From Streptomyces harbinensis (lineage in GTDB: Bacteria; Actinomycetota; Actinomycetes; Streptomycetales; Streptomycetaceae), in contig NZ_FPAB01000003.1 of the NCBI RefSeq assembly GCF_900116145.1, forward strand, positions 307,926-371,925: DNA of 64,000 nucleotides, written 5' to 3'. Shown piece after piece: positions 1-9,225 of the stretch. The translations under genes and the position numbers were made by a program. The stretch's first letter is position 1. Every line of letters begins with the position of its first letter. Under the pieces are notes generated by a model, which was not told the DNA's origin, did not search any database, and saw only the letters and a list, made by a program, of their open reading frames with translations.

Positions 1-2216
1 GCGGTCTCGTCCAGCTGCCCGTCGAAGAAGTCGCTCGCCGGCCGCGACGCCAGTCCGGCCGTGGAGTCGCCGCCGGTGCGCCACCAGCCGGTGCGGTCGC
101 GCACCTGGGTGACCGAGGTGTTGCTGGCGACCTGCGTGCCGTCCACGTACAGCCGCATGCCGTTCGCCCCGACCGAGGCGACCACGTGGTGCCACCTCCC
201 GTCGTTGTACCGGGCGGTGCCGCCGCTGGTGATGGTGCGCAGCGCCGTGTCGTAGACGCCGAAGGACAGCCGGCCGTCGTTCAGCATGTACAGATTGTTG
301 TCGCGCACGGTGCTCGGCTGGAGGGTGCGGTTGCCGAGCCCGATCAGCTTGCCGCCGCGCGTGGTGGTGGTCTTGAACCAGGTCTCGACCGTGAACCGGG
401 TCAGCCCCGCGTAGCTGCGGTCGCTGTAGGTGTACGTGGACGCCCCGTCGTAGCCGACGCCGGCCGCGCCGGGGCCCGGGACCGCGCCCGGGGTGACGCC
501 GCGCTGCGGGCCGTTGCGGTGCACGCCGTTGGCCCGGTTGTTCGCGGAGGCGTCGGTGACCAGGTTCCCCCACGTCTCGTCGTACCGCCAGTACAGCAGC
601 GGATTGTCGGCGCGCACCGCCTGCACGTAGGGCTGGGTGCCGGAGGCGACCGTCGCGGAGACCGGGGTGGACAGCGCCGAGGTGTTGCCGGCCCCGTCGG
701 TGGCGGTGATCCGGTAGCTGTGGGTGGCGCCCGGGCTCACCGCCGTGTCGACGAACGTCTGCTGCGGCCGGCGCCAGGGCACCGACTCGGCCTCCCGGAT
801 GTGGATCGGGGTGGCGGCCCCGTCCCGGTAGACGCGGTACGTCAGCAGGTGGTCGTCCAGGTCGATGCTGGGCCGCCAGTTGACCTCGATCTGCCCGGGG
901 GTGTGCGAGGAGGCGTACACCTCGGTCATCGACGGATTGCCGGTGTCGGGCCGGTTGGCGAACCGGGTGAGGCCCCACTGCGGCTGCCCGTTGACGGTGG
1001 TGAAGCCGCCGCCCACCCACAGGAAGTCCCGGCCGTCGGTGGGGTGGTCGAGCGCCGCCTGCAGCACGCGCGGGCCCAGCGCCTCGCCCAGGCCGTCGTT
1101 GGTGTTGGGGAACCAGCCCAGCAGCTTGGGGTCGTGCACCGACTGGGCCAGCAGGTGGTAGCGCTCCTGGTTGGGGAACTCTCCCATGGAGGAGCAGTCG
1201 TGCGCGTGGTGCCCGCTGTACAGCACCTCCTGGTAGACCTCCACCGCCTGGGTGGCGCCCAGGCAGGTGTCCCGCCACCGCTCGTTGAGGTCGCTGTGGT
1301 TGAGCGCGATCCGGCCGTCGAAGACGCCGGAGCCGGTGCCCTCGTTACCGGTGTAGAAGCCGGTGGCGTCCACCGCGATGTCCTGCACGGTGGAGGTGCG
1401 TTCGATGAAGCCGAGCGGGTACGTGCGAACGACTGAGCCGGTGTCGGCGCGCACCACCGCAAGGGCGTGCGAGTCGGCGCCGTTGACGGTGAAGAAGTCG
1501 CCGCCGAGGTACACCCGGCTGCCGTCCGGGGAGAGTTCCACCGCCTTGCCCACCTCGTCGGCGTTCGCCACCCAGGAGGTGAGGGCGCCCTCGGGGGTGA
1601 CGGCCGCGAACCGGGACCTGGCGGTGCTGTTGATCTGGGTGAAGTTGCCGCCCAGGTACACCCGGTCCTCGCTCACCGCGAAGGAGCTGACCATGGAGTT
1701 GGCCGCGACCGGGAAGTTCTTGCGGGTGCAGCCGGGCAGGTCGAACGCGGCCACCGAGGAGGCCCCCACCCCGTTGACCGAGCCGAAGGTGCCGCCCACG
1801 TACAGCGTCCGCCCGTCCGGGGACACCTCCAGCGCGCGCACCGTCGCGGTGCCGCTGCCGACCGTGAACCGCAGATCGCACTCGACCGGCTCCCCGGTGG
1901 CCGCGTCCAGCGCCACGAAGTTGTCCACCGGCGTCTCCTGGGTGCCGGAGGCGGCACCGGGCGGCCGGACGGTGGAGAAGGTGCCGCCGACGAACACCGT
2001 GCCGTCCGCCTCCGCCAGGGCGTGCACGATGCCGTTCGTCTGCCAGGTCGGCAGTTCGTCGGCCGTGAAGCCGACCGGCGGCGTCAGCGCCGCCGCGCTC
2101 CCGCCCCCGCCGCCGATCCCGCCGCCGCCCGCGCCCACCAGGGCACCGGCCGCCAGGGCCAGCGCCGTTCCGTACACCGTGGCCCTGCGCCACGCCCCGC
2201 GCCCACGCCGCCTCAT
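1..2216 (-). CDS. Secreted LamG / fibronectin III surface protein (partial, C-terminus beyond left edge)
   Basis: The reverse strand is open from an ATG at 2216 to the window edge, giving about 738 residues without a stop. The N-terminus has arginines, a hydrophobic stretch and a Gly-rich run, as in a signal peptide. Then come four or more repeats of the type VYLGGDFFTVNG / LYVGGTFGSVNG (about residues 60-300), typical of a delta-60-like beta-propeller. A fibronectin type III stretch follows (about 430-530, ending in SYRITATDGAGNTS). Last is a LamG / concanavalin-like domain (WHHVVASVGANGMRLYVDGT). The role is inferred to be extracellular carbohydrate or matrix binding. It lies 48 bp downstream of gmd on the same strand, so it may belong to a surface polysaccharide locus. 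The substrate is unknown. Confidence 0.85.
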   Translation of the reverse strand, partial: MRRRGRGAWRRATVYGTALALAAGALVGAGGGGIGGGGGSAAALTPPVGFTADELPTWQTNGIVHALAEADGTVFVGGTFSTVRPPGAASGTQETPVDNFVALDAATGEPVECDLRFTVGSGTATVRALEVSPDGRTLYVGGTFGSVNGVGASSVAAFDLPGCTRKNFPVAANSMVSSFAVSEDRVYLGGNFTQINSTARSRFAAVTPEGALTSWVANADEVGKAVELSPDGSRVYLGGDFFTVNGADSHALAVVRADTGSVVRTYPLGFIERTSTVQDIAVDATGFYTGNEGTGSGVFDGRIALNHSDLNERWRDTCLGATQAVEVYQEVLYSGHHAHDCSSMGEFPNQERYHLLAQSVHDPKLLGWFPNTNDGLGEALGPRVLQAALDHPTDGRDFLWVGGGFTTVNGQPQWGLTRFANRPDTGNPSMTEVYASSHTPGQIEVNWRPSIDLDDHLLTYRVYRDGAATPIHIREAESVPWRRPQQTFVDTAVSPGATHSYRITATDGAGNTSALSTPVSATVASGTQPYVQAVRADNPLLYWRYDETWGNLVTDASANNRANGVHRNGPQRGVTPGAVPGPGAAGVGYDGASTYTYSDRSYAGLTRFTVETWFKTTTTRGGKLIGLGNRTLQPSTVRDNNLYMLNDGRLSFGVYDTALRTITSGGTARYNDGRWHHVVASVGANGMRLYVDGTQVASNTSVTQVRDRTGWWRTGGDSTAGLASRPASDFFDGQLDET

Positions 2217-2263
2217 CGCACGCCTTCCATCCCGACTCGCTGTCCTCTCACCGGCCGGCCCGC

Positions 2264-3277
2264 TCACCGGTCCACCCGTACCCGGGCACCGCTCAACTCG
2301 TCCTCCAGCGCCGTGATGTCGGCCGCCACCATCAGCCGGGCCAGCTCGCGCCAGCGCACCCGCGGCTCCCAGCCCAGCGTCTCGCGCGCCTTGCCCGCGT
2401 CACCGATCAGCGCGTCCACCTCGCTGGGCCGCTCGTACTTGGGGTCGAACCGCACATGGTCCGTCCACTCCAGATCTGCCGCGGCGAACGCCTCGGCCAG
2501 GAAGTCCCGTACCCGCGCCGCGTCCCCGGTGGCCACCACGTAGTCGTCCGGCACCTCCCGCTGGAGCATGCGCCACATCGCCTCGACATACTCCGGCGCG
2601 TAGCCCCAGTCCCGTACCGCGTCCAGATTGCCCAGATACAGCTTGTCCTGGAGCCCGGCCCTGATCCGGGCCACCGCACGGGTGATCTTGCGGGTCACGA
2701 AGGTCTCACCACGGCGCGGCGACTCATGGTTGAACAGAATCCCGTTCACCGCGAACATCCCGTACGCCTCGCGGTAGTTCACGGTCGACCAGTAGCTGAA
2801 CACCTTGGCGCAGCCGTACGGGCTGCGCGGATGGAACGGCGTCCCCTCGTGCTGCGGGGGCGGCGCCGCGCCGAACATCTCCGAGGACGACGCCTGGTAC
2901 ACCCGGGCCGGCACCCCGCTGGCCCGGATCGCCTCCAGCAGCCGCAGCGCGCCGAGCCCGGTCACGTCCCCGGTGTACAGCGGCGCGTCGAAGGAGACCC
3001 GCACATGCGACTGCGCGCCCAGGTTGTACACCTCGTCGGGGTTCACCTCGCGCAGCAGATTGACCAGCGCCACCCCGTCCGACAGATCGGCGTGGTGCAG
3101 GATCAGCCGCCGCTCGAAGGTCTGCGGGCCCTGGTAGATGTGGTCGATCCGCTCGGTGTTGAAGGAGGAGGAGCGGCGCACCAGGCCGTGCACCGTGTAC
3201 CCCTTGCCCAGCAGCAGTTCCGCCAGATACGAGCCGTCCTGCCCGGTCACCCCGGTGATCAGCGCGGTCTTGGACAT
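2264..3277 (-). CDS. gmd: GDP-mannose 4,6-dehydratase
   Basis: This 337-residue enzyme matches the usual length of the family. It opens with the NAD(P)-binding motif [16 protein letters not shown] and continues with [15 protein letters not shown], typical of GMD. The SDR catalytic pair is in [12 protein letters not shown] (Tyr and Lys of YxxxK), and [19 protein letters not shown] is a family signature. It converts GDP-D-mannose to GDP-4-keto-6-deoxymannose, the first step to GDP-L-fucose and related 6-deoxyhexoses in the cytoplasm. It is divergent from fcl with 47 bp between starts, so the two successive enzymes probably share a control region. Function is well supported; the final sugar is inferred. 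Confidence 0.95.
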   Translation of the reverse strand: MSKTALITGVTGQDGSYLAELLLGKGYTVHGLVRRSSSFNTERIDHIYQGPQTFERRLILHHADLSDGVALVNLLREVNPDEVYNLGAQSHVRVSFDAPLYTGDVTGLGALRLLEAIRASGVPARVYQASSSEMFGAAPPPQHEGTPFHPRSPYGCAKVFSYWSTVNYREAYGMFAVNGILFNHESPRRGETFVTRKITRAVARIRAGLQDKLYLGNLDAVRDWGYAPEYVEAMWRMLQREVPDDYVVATGDAARVRDFLAEAFAAADLEWTDHVRFDPKYERPSEVDALIGDAGKARETLGWEPRVRWRELARLMVAADITALEDELSGARVRVDR

Positions 3278-3324
3278 CAGTGATTCTCCCAGTGGGATGC
3301 GGAGTCGATTGAGGTGAAAGGGGG

Positions 3325-4302
3325 GTGGGCGCGGCGGGCGGGCTGGCAGAATCCGGGAGCGTGACTGCTCCCGCGCCGCTGCTGCCGCCCGCCGCCCGGA
3401 TCTTCGTCGCCGGCCACCGGGGCCTGGTCGGCTCCGCCCTCACCCGCCGGCTGACGGCCGAGGGGTACCAGGTCCTCACCCGCACCCGCGCCGAACTGGA
3501 CCTGCGCGACGCCGAGGCCACCGGCGCGTACCTGCGCGAGTCCCGCCCCGACGCCGTGGTGCTGGCGGCGGCCCGGGTCGGCGGGATCATGGCCAACGCC
3601 CGCCACCCGGTGCCGTTCCTGGAGGACAATCTGCGCATCCAGCTGTCGGTGATCGCCGGCGCGCACGCGGCGGATGTGGACCGGCTGCTGTTCCTGGGCT
3701 CCTCGTGCATCTACCCCAAGCACGCCGCCCAGCCGATCACCGAGGACGCGCTGCTCACCGGCGCGCTGGAGCCCACCAACGAGCCGTACGCGCTCGCCAA
3801 GATCGCCGGGATCACCCAGGTGCGCGGCTACCGCAAGCAGTTCGGCCGCCGCTACATCTGCGCGATGCCCACCAACCTGTACGGCCCCGGCGACAACTTC
3901 GACCCGGAGACCTCGCACGTCCTGCCCGCCCTCATCCGCCGCTTCCACGAGGCCCGCGCGGCCGGGGCGCCCGAGGTGGTGCTGTGGGGCAGCGGCACCC
4001 CGCGCCGGGAGTTCCTGCACAGCGACGACCTGGCCCGCGCCTGTCTGCTCCTGCTGCGCCGCTACGACGGCGACAGCCCCGTCAACGTCGGCTGCGGCGA
4101 GGACCTGACGATCGCCGAACTGGCCGCCGAGGTGGCCGCCGCCACCGGCTACACCGGCCGCGTCGGCTGGGACACCACCCGGCCGGACGGGACGCCCCGC
4201 AAGCTGCTGGACGTCTCCCGGCTCACCGCGCTGGGCTTCGCCCCCGCCGTACCGCTGGCGCGCGGCATCCGGGACACCTACGCCTGGTGGCTGGACCACT
4301 GA
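3325..4302 (+). CDS. fcl: GDP-L-fucose synthase (epimerase/reductase)
   Basis: This extended SDR protein of 325 residues carries [15 protein letters not shown] (nucleotide binding), [10 protein letters not shown] and [11 protein letters not shown] with the YxxxK catalytic pair, and the family stretch [15 protein letters not shown]. It epimerises and reduces GDP-4-keto-6-deoxy-D-mannose to GDP-L-fucose using NADPH, following Gmd. I prefer the GTG at 3325, which has GAGG and AAAGG sites upstream. A second GTG at 3361 would remove 12 residues before the conserved core, but its GGGAG is only one base away. It is convergent with the sugar transferase gene. Confidence 0.93.
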   Translation: MGAAGGLAESGSVTAPAPLLPPAARIFVAGHRGLVGSALTRRLTAEGYQVLTRTRAELDLRDAEATGAYLRESRPDAVVLAAARVGGIMANARHPVPFLEDNLRIQLSVIAGAHAADVDRLLFLGSSCIYPKHAAQPITEDALLTGALEPTNEPYALAKIAGITQVRGYRKQFGRRYICAMPTNLYGPGDNFDPETSHVLPALIRRFHEARAAGAPEVVLWGSGTPRREFLHSDDLARACLLLLRRYDGDSPVNVGCGEDLTIAELAAEVAAATGYTGRVGWDTTRPDGTPRKLLDVSRLTALGFAPAVPLARGIRDTYAWWLDH

Positions 4303-4335
4303 CCGGCACACCCGCACCACCGCGCCCCCTCCCGC

Positions 4336-5844
4336 CTAGTAGGCGCCCCGGCCGTCGGCGACGGCGCGGAACGTGCGGGCCAGGACATGGAGATCGCCGG
4401 TGAGCGACCAGTTGTCGGCGTAGGACAGATCCAGCGCCAGCCCCTCGTCCCAGGACAGTTCGGAGCGCCCGCCCACCTGCCACGGCCCGGTGATGCCCGG
4501 CCGCACCGACAGCCGGCGCAGCGCGGCCGAGCCGTATCGCGCCACCTCCTCCGGCAGCGGTGGGCGCGGGCCCACCAGGGACATCCGGCCGGCGAGCACA
4601 TTGAGCAGCTGCGGCAGTTCGTCGAGCGAGCTGCGCCGCAGAAAGCGGCCGACCCGGGTGACGCGCGGGTCGCGGCGCATCTTGAACAGCGGGCCGCCCA
4701 GGTGGTCGTTGGCGCTCTCCAGGGCGGGCCGCAGCCGTTCGGCGTCGGTGACCATGGTGCGGAACTTCCACATGGTGAACGGCTCGCCGCCGAGCCCGAT
4801 CCGGGTCTGCCGGTACAGGGCGGGACCGCGCGAGTCCAGCCGTACCGCGAGGGCGAGGGCCGCCAGCAGCGGGGCGAGGAGCAGCAGGCCGAGCGCCGCG
4901 CCGGTGCGGTCGAGGGCGGCCTTGAGGAGGGGCTGCGGGCCGTGGCGCAGCGGCGGGGCGATGTGCAGCAGGCCGAGCCCGGCGGTGGCCTGGACGCGGA
5001 TCCGGCCGGGGGCGACCTCGCTGAGCCCGGAGGCGACGGCGAAGGCGAGTCCGGCGTCCTGCACCGCCCAGCTGAGCCGGCGCAGCCGCTCGCCGGTGAG
5101 CAGGGTGCCGGGGGCGACCAGGACGAGATCGGCTTCCAGGTGGTGGGCGGCGGCGAGCACGGTGGAGCCGTCCGGGCCTTCGGGCAGCACCTCGGAGAGG
5201 GCCAGGGTGAGGGTGGGTTCGTCGGCGCTGAGCCGGCCGGTCTCGGGGGCGCCGCAGGTGAGCCGGCCGTCGCCGACCGGGACGCTGCCGATGACGACGT
5301 AGGCGTGGTCGGTGCGGGCGGCGAGCTGGGCGGTGACGGCGTCCACCGGGCCCACTTCGCCGACCACCAGGACCCGGCACAGCGCTTCGGCGCGGCGCCG
5401 GCGGCGGGTGAGATGGCGGTGGGTGAGGGCGGCGGTGAGCGCGCTGAGCAGCGGGGCGGGGGCGAGGGCCACGGCGGCGGTGAGCAGGCTGGAGGCTTCC
5501 CCGGTGAGGACCCGCAGGACGCAGAGCAGCCCGATGAGGAGCAGCGCGTCGTGGAGGGTGGCGAGCAGCCCGCCGGTCTCACCGAGGCCGCGTAACGCGT
5601 AGCGGTGGTGGGCCGCCCGGACGCCGGTCCAGGCGAGGGTGGCGGTGACGGCGACGGCGAGGGCGTGCGGTTCGCCGGTGAGGGTGTAGGCGGCGAGGAC
5701 GGGCGCGAAGACACCGAGGGCGTCGGTGGCCAGGGCGGCGGGGGCGTACCAGCCGGGCTTGTCGCGGCGCCGCACCGGGCGGGGGCCGCTCGCGGCGGAC
5801 GGTCTTCGGACGGCTCCGGAGCGTGAGGTACCCAGTGGACGCAT
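4336..5844 (-). CDS. Polyprenyl-phosphate sugar-1-phosphate transferase (exopolysaccharide initiation)
   Basis: This 502-residue membrane protein has several N-terminal membrane segments (about 30-135), a CoA-binding-like middle (about 150-285), another membrane segment (about 305-325) and a C-terminal bacterial sugar transferase domain. The last is shown by FTMWKFRTM, SLDELPQLLNVLAGRMSLVG, PRPPLP and RPGITGPWQVGGRSEL. Proteins of this architecture transfer a hexose-1-phosphate from a nucleotide sugar to undecaprenyl phosphate and so start exopolysaccharide repeat units. Next to gmd and fcl, it suggests a 6-deoxyhexose-containing glycan. The sugar cannot be read from the sequence. The 252 bp upstream hold no gene. 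Confidence 0.92.
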   Translation of the reverse strand: MRPLGTSRSGAVRRPSAASGPRPVRRRDKPGWYAPAALATDALGVFAPVLAAYTLTGEPHALAVAVTATLAWTGVRAAHHRYALRGLGETGGLLATLHDALLLIGLLCVLRVLTGEASSLLTAAVALAPAPLLSALTAALTHRHLTRRRRRAEALCRVLVVGEVGPVDAVTAQLAARTDHAYVVIGSVPVGDGRLTCGAPETGRLSADEPTLTLALSEVLPEGPDGSTVLAAAHHLEADLVLVAPGTLLTGERLRRLSWAVQDAGLAFAVASGLSEVAPGRIRVQATAGLGLLHIAPPLRHGPQPLLKAALDRTGAALGLLLLAPLLAALALAVRLDSRGPALYRQTRIGLGGEPFTMWKFRTMVTDAERLRPALESANDHLGGPLFKMRRDPRVTRVGRFLRRSSLDELPQLLNVLAGRMSLVGPRPPLPEEVARYGSAALRRLSVRPGITGPWQVGGRSELSWDEGLALDLSYADNWSLTGDLHVLARTFRAVADGRGAY

Positions 5845-6096
5845 GGACCCCCCAGGGATACGCGGTGGTGGACGCGGTGCGACGGTACGGCGGCGGGACG
5901 GTACGGCGGTACGGCGGCGGTGCGGGGGAGCGGAAGTGCCGGGAGCGGCCCGGCGGTTGTGCGGGTGCGGTGAAACGGCCGTGAAGGAGGCGCGTCCTCA
6001 TCTCCCCGTGAGGCGCGCCTGTGCAGCAGCAGAGAGCTTAGGGGAAACCACCATCGTTTGGCGGTTGTTGGTCGAATCTTTCCTGATGTGCCGTCT

Positions 6097-6951
6097 TCAG
6101 CGCCGGGATTCGGCCCCTCTGCGGGGGATCACCAGCCGCACATCCGTGTGGGGGTGCGGCAGCACGTCGACGGGGTACTGATAGACGGAAGAGAGCATCT
6201 CACTTGTGAAGACCTCGGCCGGCGGGCCCTCGGCGGCGATCCGCCCGCCGTGCAGGACGGCGGCCCGGTCCGCGTACGCGGCGGCCAGCCCGAGGTCGTG
6301 CAGCACCACGACCACCCCCTGCCCGGCCGCCGCCCGCTCCCGGCACACCCGCAGCACCAGTTCCTGGTGGCGCAGGTCCAGCGCGGCGGTGGGCTCGTCG
6401 AGCAGCAGCAGCGGGGCGCGCTGGGCGAGCACGCGGGCGAGTGCGACGCGCGCCCGCTCACCGCCGGAGAGCGCGGAGAACGGCCGGGCGGCGAACGCCG
6501 TCACCTCGGTCGCCGCCATGGCCTCCGCGACGGCCCGCTCGTCGTCGTCCGCCTGCGGCGTCCCGGCCCACGGGGCGCGCCCCATCGCCACCACCTCGGC
6601 GACGGTGAACGGGAACGACAACTGCGCGGACTGCGGCAGCACGGCCCGGCGCAGGGCGAGTTCGCGGGCGTCCCAGCCAGTGGCGGGCCGGCCCGCGATC
6701 ACCAGGTCACCGGCCTCGGCCCGCAGATCGGCGGCGAGCGCGGCCAGCAGGGTGGACTTCCCGGCCCCGTTCGGGCCGACCAGCGCCACCACCTCGCCGG
6801 CGGCGACGGAAAGATCGACGCCGTCGAGCACGGCGCGCCCGCCGAGCCGTACGGTCAGCCCGCGGGCGTGCGCCAGCGGCTGCCCCGGCGCGGGCGGCGC
6901 CGGGACGCGCGGGGCGCGGACGGTCAGTCGGGGCAGCAACCGGCGGATCAT
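6097..6951 (-). CDS. hmuV: Heme ABC transporter, ATP-binding protein
   Basis: This 284-residue ATPase has Walker A GPNGAGKST, signature LSGGERARVALARVL and Walker B LLLLDEPTAALD, followed by VVVLHDLGLAAAYADR with the switch histidine. The heme/siderophore subfamily is indicated by FPFTVAEVVAMGRAPW. The ATG at 6951 overlaps the permease stop as ATGA, so translation is coupled; reading further upstream would run into the permease gene. It powers heme import with HmuU and HmuT and is the last gene of the hmuTUV operon. It is probably iron-repressed through the box in front of hmuT. Confidence 0.93.
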   Translation of the reverse strand: MIRRLLPRLTVRAPRVPAPPAPGQPLAHARGLTVRLGGRAVLDGVDLSVAAGEVVALVGPNGAGKSTLLAALAADLRAEAGDLVIAGRPATGWDARELALRRAVLPQSAQLSFPFTVAEVVAMGRAPWAGTPQADDDERAVAEAMAATEVTAFAARPFSALSGGERARVALARVLAQRAPLLLLDEPTAALDLRHQELVLRVCRERAAAGQGVVVVLHDLGLAAAYADRAAVLHGGRIAAEGPPAEVFTSEMLSSVYQYPVDVLPHPHTDVRLVIPRRGAESRR

Positions 6952-8096
6952 GCCCAGCCTCCTTGCCGGCGGCGGGTCCTGCGCAGCAGCCAGAAGAAGA
7001 ACGGGCTGCCGATCAGGGCGGTCAGGACGCCGAGCGGCAGCTCGGCGGGGGCGACGAGGGTGCGGGCGCCGAGGTCGGCGGCCAGCAGCACGAGGGCGCC
7101 GCCCAGGGCGCTGCCCGGGATGAGGAACCGGTGCCCCGGGCCCGCCGCCATCCGCAGCAGATGCGGTACCAGCAGGCCGACGAAGGTGATCACCCCGGCC
7201 ACGGCGACGGCCGCGGCGGTCAGCAGCGCGACCACCAGGATGAGGGTGACGCGCAGCCGTTCGACGTCCACGCCCAGATGGCGGGCGGGCCGCTCGCCGA
7301 GCGAGAGCAGGTCGAGCCGGCGGGCGTACAGCGGGGCGATGAGCAGCCCGGCGAGCGCGCAGGGCAGCACCGCGAGGACCTTGGGCCAGGTGGCCTGGGC
7401 GAGCGAGCCGAGCTGCCAGAAGGTGATCTGGCTGACCTGGGCGTTGTCGGCGAAGAAGGTGAACAGGCCGACGAGCGCGCCCGCGAAGGCGTTGACGGCG
7501 ATGCCGGTGAGGATGAGGGTGACGACCTCGGTCCGGCCGGCGGAGCGCGACATCACGTACACCAGCAGAACGGTGGCCAGGCCGGAGACGAACGCGGCGG
7601 CGGTGACCGTCCAGTTGCCGAGGAAGGTCCAGCCGAACGCGATGGTGGCCACCGCCCCGACGGCGGCGCCCAGGGAGATGCCGATGACGCCGGGTTCGGC
7701 GAGCGGGTTGCCGAACACGCCCTGCATCAGGGCCCCGGCGCAGCCGAGCGACGCCCCGACCAGCAGGGCGAGGACGACGCGCGGCAGCCGGACGTCCCAC
7801 AGCACGCTCTCGCTGGTGCGGTCCATGGCCTGGCCGCCGAGCCCGGCGCGGTGCGCGACGGAGGAGAGGATGTCGGGCAGCGCGATGGTGTAGGCGCCGG
7901 TTCCGGTGGCGATGAGCGCGACCAGGACGAGGGCGGCGGCGAGGGCCGCGGTCAGCAGCGCGACCCGGCCGCGCCGGGCGGCCGGCGGGGGAGCGGGCGC
8001 GCCGGCGGGCGGCGCCTCGGGCGCGGCTGCGGGCGCGGGGACGGGGGCGTTGGCCGGGGCACGGGTGGCCACCGGGGCGGGTTCGCGCTCGCTCAT
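6948..8096 (-). CDS. hmuU: Heme ABC transporter, FecCD-family permease
   Basis: This 382-residue protein has an Ala/Pro-rich cytoplasmic N-terminus (about 1-40) and roughly ten membrane helices. It carries the FecCD signatures LLVGASLGCAGALMQGVFGNPLAEPGVIGI near residue 115-145 (read in two parts) and GVITFVGLLVPHLLRM near the C-terminus. Such permeases pass heme or ferric siderophores across the membrane as dimers. It overlaps hmuT and hmuV by four bases at each end, so the three genes form one tightly coupled unit. Heme rather than siderophore is inferred from the HtaA proteins and heme oxygenase nearby. Confidence 0.92.
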   Translation of the reverse strand: MSEREPAPVATRAPANAPVPAPAAAPEAPPAGAPAPPPAARRGRVALLTAALAAALVLVALIATGTGAYTIALPDILSSVAHRAGLGGQAMDRTSESVLWDVRLPRVVLALLVGASLGCAGALMQGVFGNPLAEPGVIGISLGAAVGAVATIAFGWTFLGNWTVTAAAFVSGLATVLLVYVMSRSAGRTEVVTLILTGIAVNAFAGALVGLFTFFADNAQVSQITFWQLGSLAQATWPKVLAVLPCALAGLLIAPLYARRLDLLSLGERPARHLGVDVERLRVTLILVVALLTAAAVAVAGVITFVGLLVPHLLRMAAGPGHRFLIPGSALGGALVLLAADLGARTLVAPAELPLGVLTALIGSPFFFWLLRRTRRRQGGWA

Positions 8097-9121
8097 GCGT
8101 CCTCGCCGCCGGCGTGGAGCTGGGCGGTCAGGTCGGCGAGCACCTCGTCCGTCCGGGGCCCGTAGTTGAGCAGCACGCCGTCGCCGATGTCGGCCACCCG
8201 GCGGTGCTGTCCGGCCGGGGTCTGGCCGATGCCGGGGATCTCCAGCAGGCCGTCGATGCCGCCGACCGAGTCGAGTCCCTTGGTCATCACCAGGATCACA
8301 TCGGGGGCGGCGGAGACCAGGGCCTCGCTGGTGATGGGGGTGAAGTCCTTGTCCAGACCGGATTCCTTGCCCGCGTCGATGCCGCCGGCCGCCTCGATCA
8401 GCGAGGAGGCGCCGGACTCGGCGCCGCCGATGAGGTAGACGGAGGCGGTGCCGCGCAGATAGAGGAAGGCCACCCGCGGGGGGTCGCCGTGCGCGGGGAT
8501 GGCGGCCTGGACGGCGGCGATCCGCTGCCCGGTGCGCTCGTTCAGCCGCTCGCCGGCCTCCGGGACGCCGAGCGCGCCGGCCACGGCCGTGATGCGGGTG
8601 GCCACGTCGTCGAGTTCCTTGGCGGCGTCGAAGACGACGACCGGGACGCCGGCGCCCCGGATCTGGTCGATGGCCTCGGCCGGTCCCGTGGTGGATTCGA
8701 CCAGCACCACATCGGGGTGGAGGGAGAGCACGCTCTCGGCCGAGACCTCGTGGCCCCGGGTCACGACCGGTACCCCGTCCGCCTCTTCGAAGGTGGCGGT
8801 CACATCGCGGCCCACCACCCGGTCGCCGAGCCGCAGGGTGTAGACGATCTCGGCGATCGATCCGGAGAGCGGGATGATCCGCTCGGCGCTCTCCACGGTG
8901 ATCTCCGCGCCGTCCGCCGACGCGACGGTGACCGGGAGCGCGGGGGAGGGCGCCGGCCCGTCCAGCGGTTCGAGCCGGTCGGCGGCGGCGTCGGCCGTGG
9001 CCGTACCGCTCTTCTGCTCCGTCCCGTCGCCGCCGCCCGTGCCGGTCGCGCAGCCGGTGAGCAGCAGGGCGAGCAGCAGCAGTCCGGCGAAGGGGCCGCG
9101 CAGTGGGTGCCGTTGTGTCAC
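8093..9121 (-). CDS. hmuT: Heme-binding lipoprotein of ABC transporter
   Basis: The 342-residue protein has a lipoprotein signal (GLLLLALLLTGCATG; Cys is the lipidation site) and a periplasmic-binding fold of the helical-backbone class. Evidence includes RIIPLSGSIAEIVYTLRLGDRVVGRD at the start of the mature domain, HPDVVLVESTTGP, VVVFDAAKELDD and APDVILVMTKGLDSVGG. It should capture heme at the outer face of the membrane and hand it to HmuU. The start is a GTG with AAAGGCGGA upstream. The operon begins here, facing the HtaA genes across an iron box. Confidence 0.92.
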   Translation of the reverse strand: MTQRHPLRGPFAGLLLLALLLTGCATGTGGGDGTEQKSGTATADAAADRLEPLDGPAPSPALPVTVASADGAEITVESAERIIPLSGSIAEIVYTLRLGDRVVGRDVTATFEEADGVPVVTRGHEVSAESVLSLHPDVVLVESTTGPAEAIDQIRGAGVPVVVFDAAKELDDVATRITAVAGALGVPEAGERLNERTGQRIAAVQAAIPAHGDPPRVAFLYLRGTASVYLIGGAESGASSLIEAAGGIDAGKESGLDKDFTPITSEALVSAAPDVILVMTKGLDSVGGIDGLLEIPGIGQTPAGQHRRVADIGDGVLLNYGPRTDEVLADLTAQLHAGGEDA

Positions 9122-9170
9122 GGGGAATCCGCCTTTCGGGCCCGGGGTTTCCGATCCGGTCGCATGTAGC

Positions 9171-9189
9171 TTAGGTTAGCCTAACCTCA
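9171..9189. promoter_or_regulatory. Iron box (DmdR/IdeR operator) between hmuT and HtaA genes
   Basis: TTAGGTTAGCCTAACCTCA is a near-perfect inverted repeat (8 of 9 arm pairs) and closely matches the actinobacterial IdeR/DmdR1 consensus. It sits 49 bp from the hmuT start and 36 bp from the first HtaA start, so one dimer site can repress both directions when Fe(II) is plentiful. Confidence 0.9.
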
Positions 9190-9225
9190 GTCCTTGACCC
9201 CGGGTCTGCTGGAAGGAACCCTTCG

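Noticed and set aside
186..1436. Long forward-strand reading frame opposite the LamG protein gene
   Set aside because: It is the antisense of a well-supported coding region; the product is Gly/Val/Arg-rich low-complexity protein with no domain.
5845..6096. Possible gene in the gap between the sugar transferase and hmuV
   Set aside because: Only low-complexity GC repeats and out-of-frame shadows; no ribosome site.
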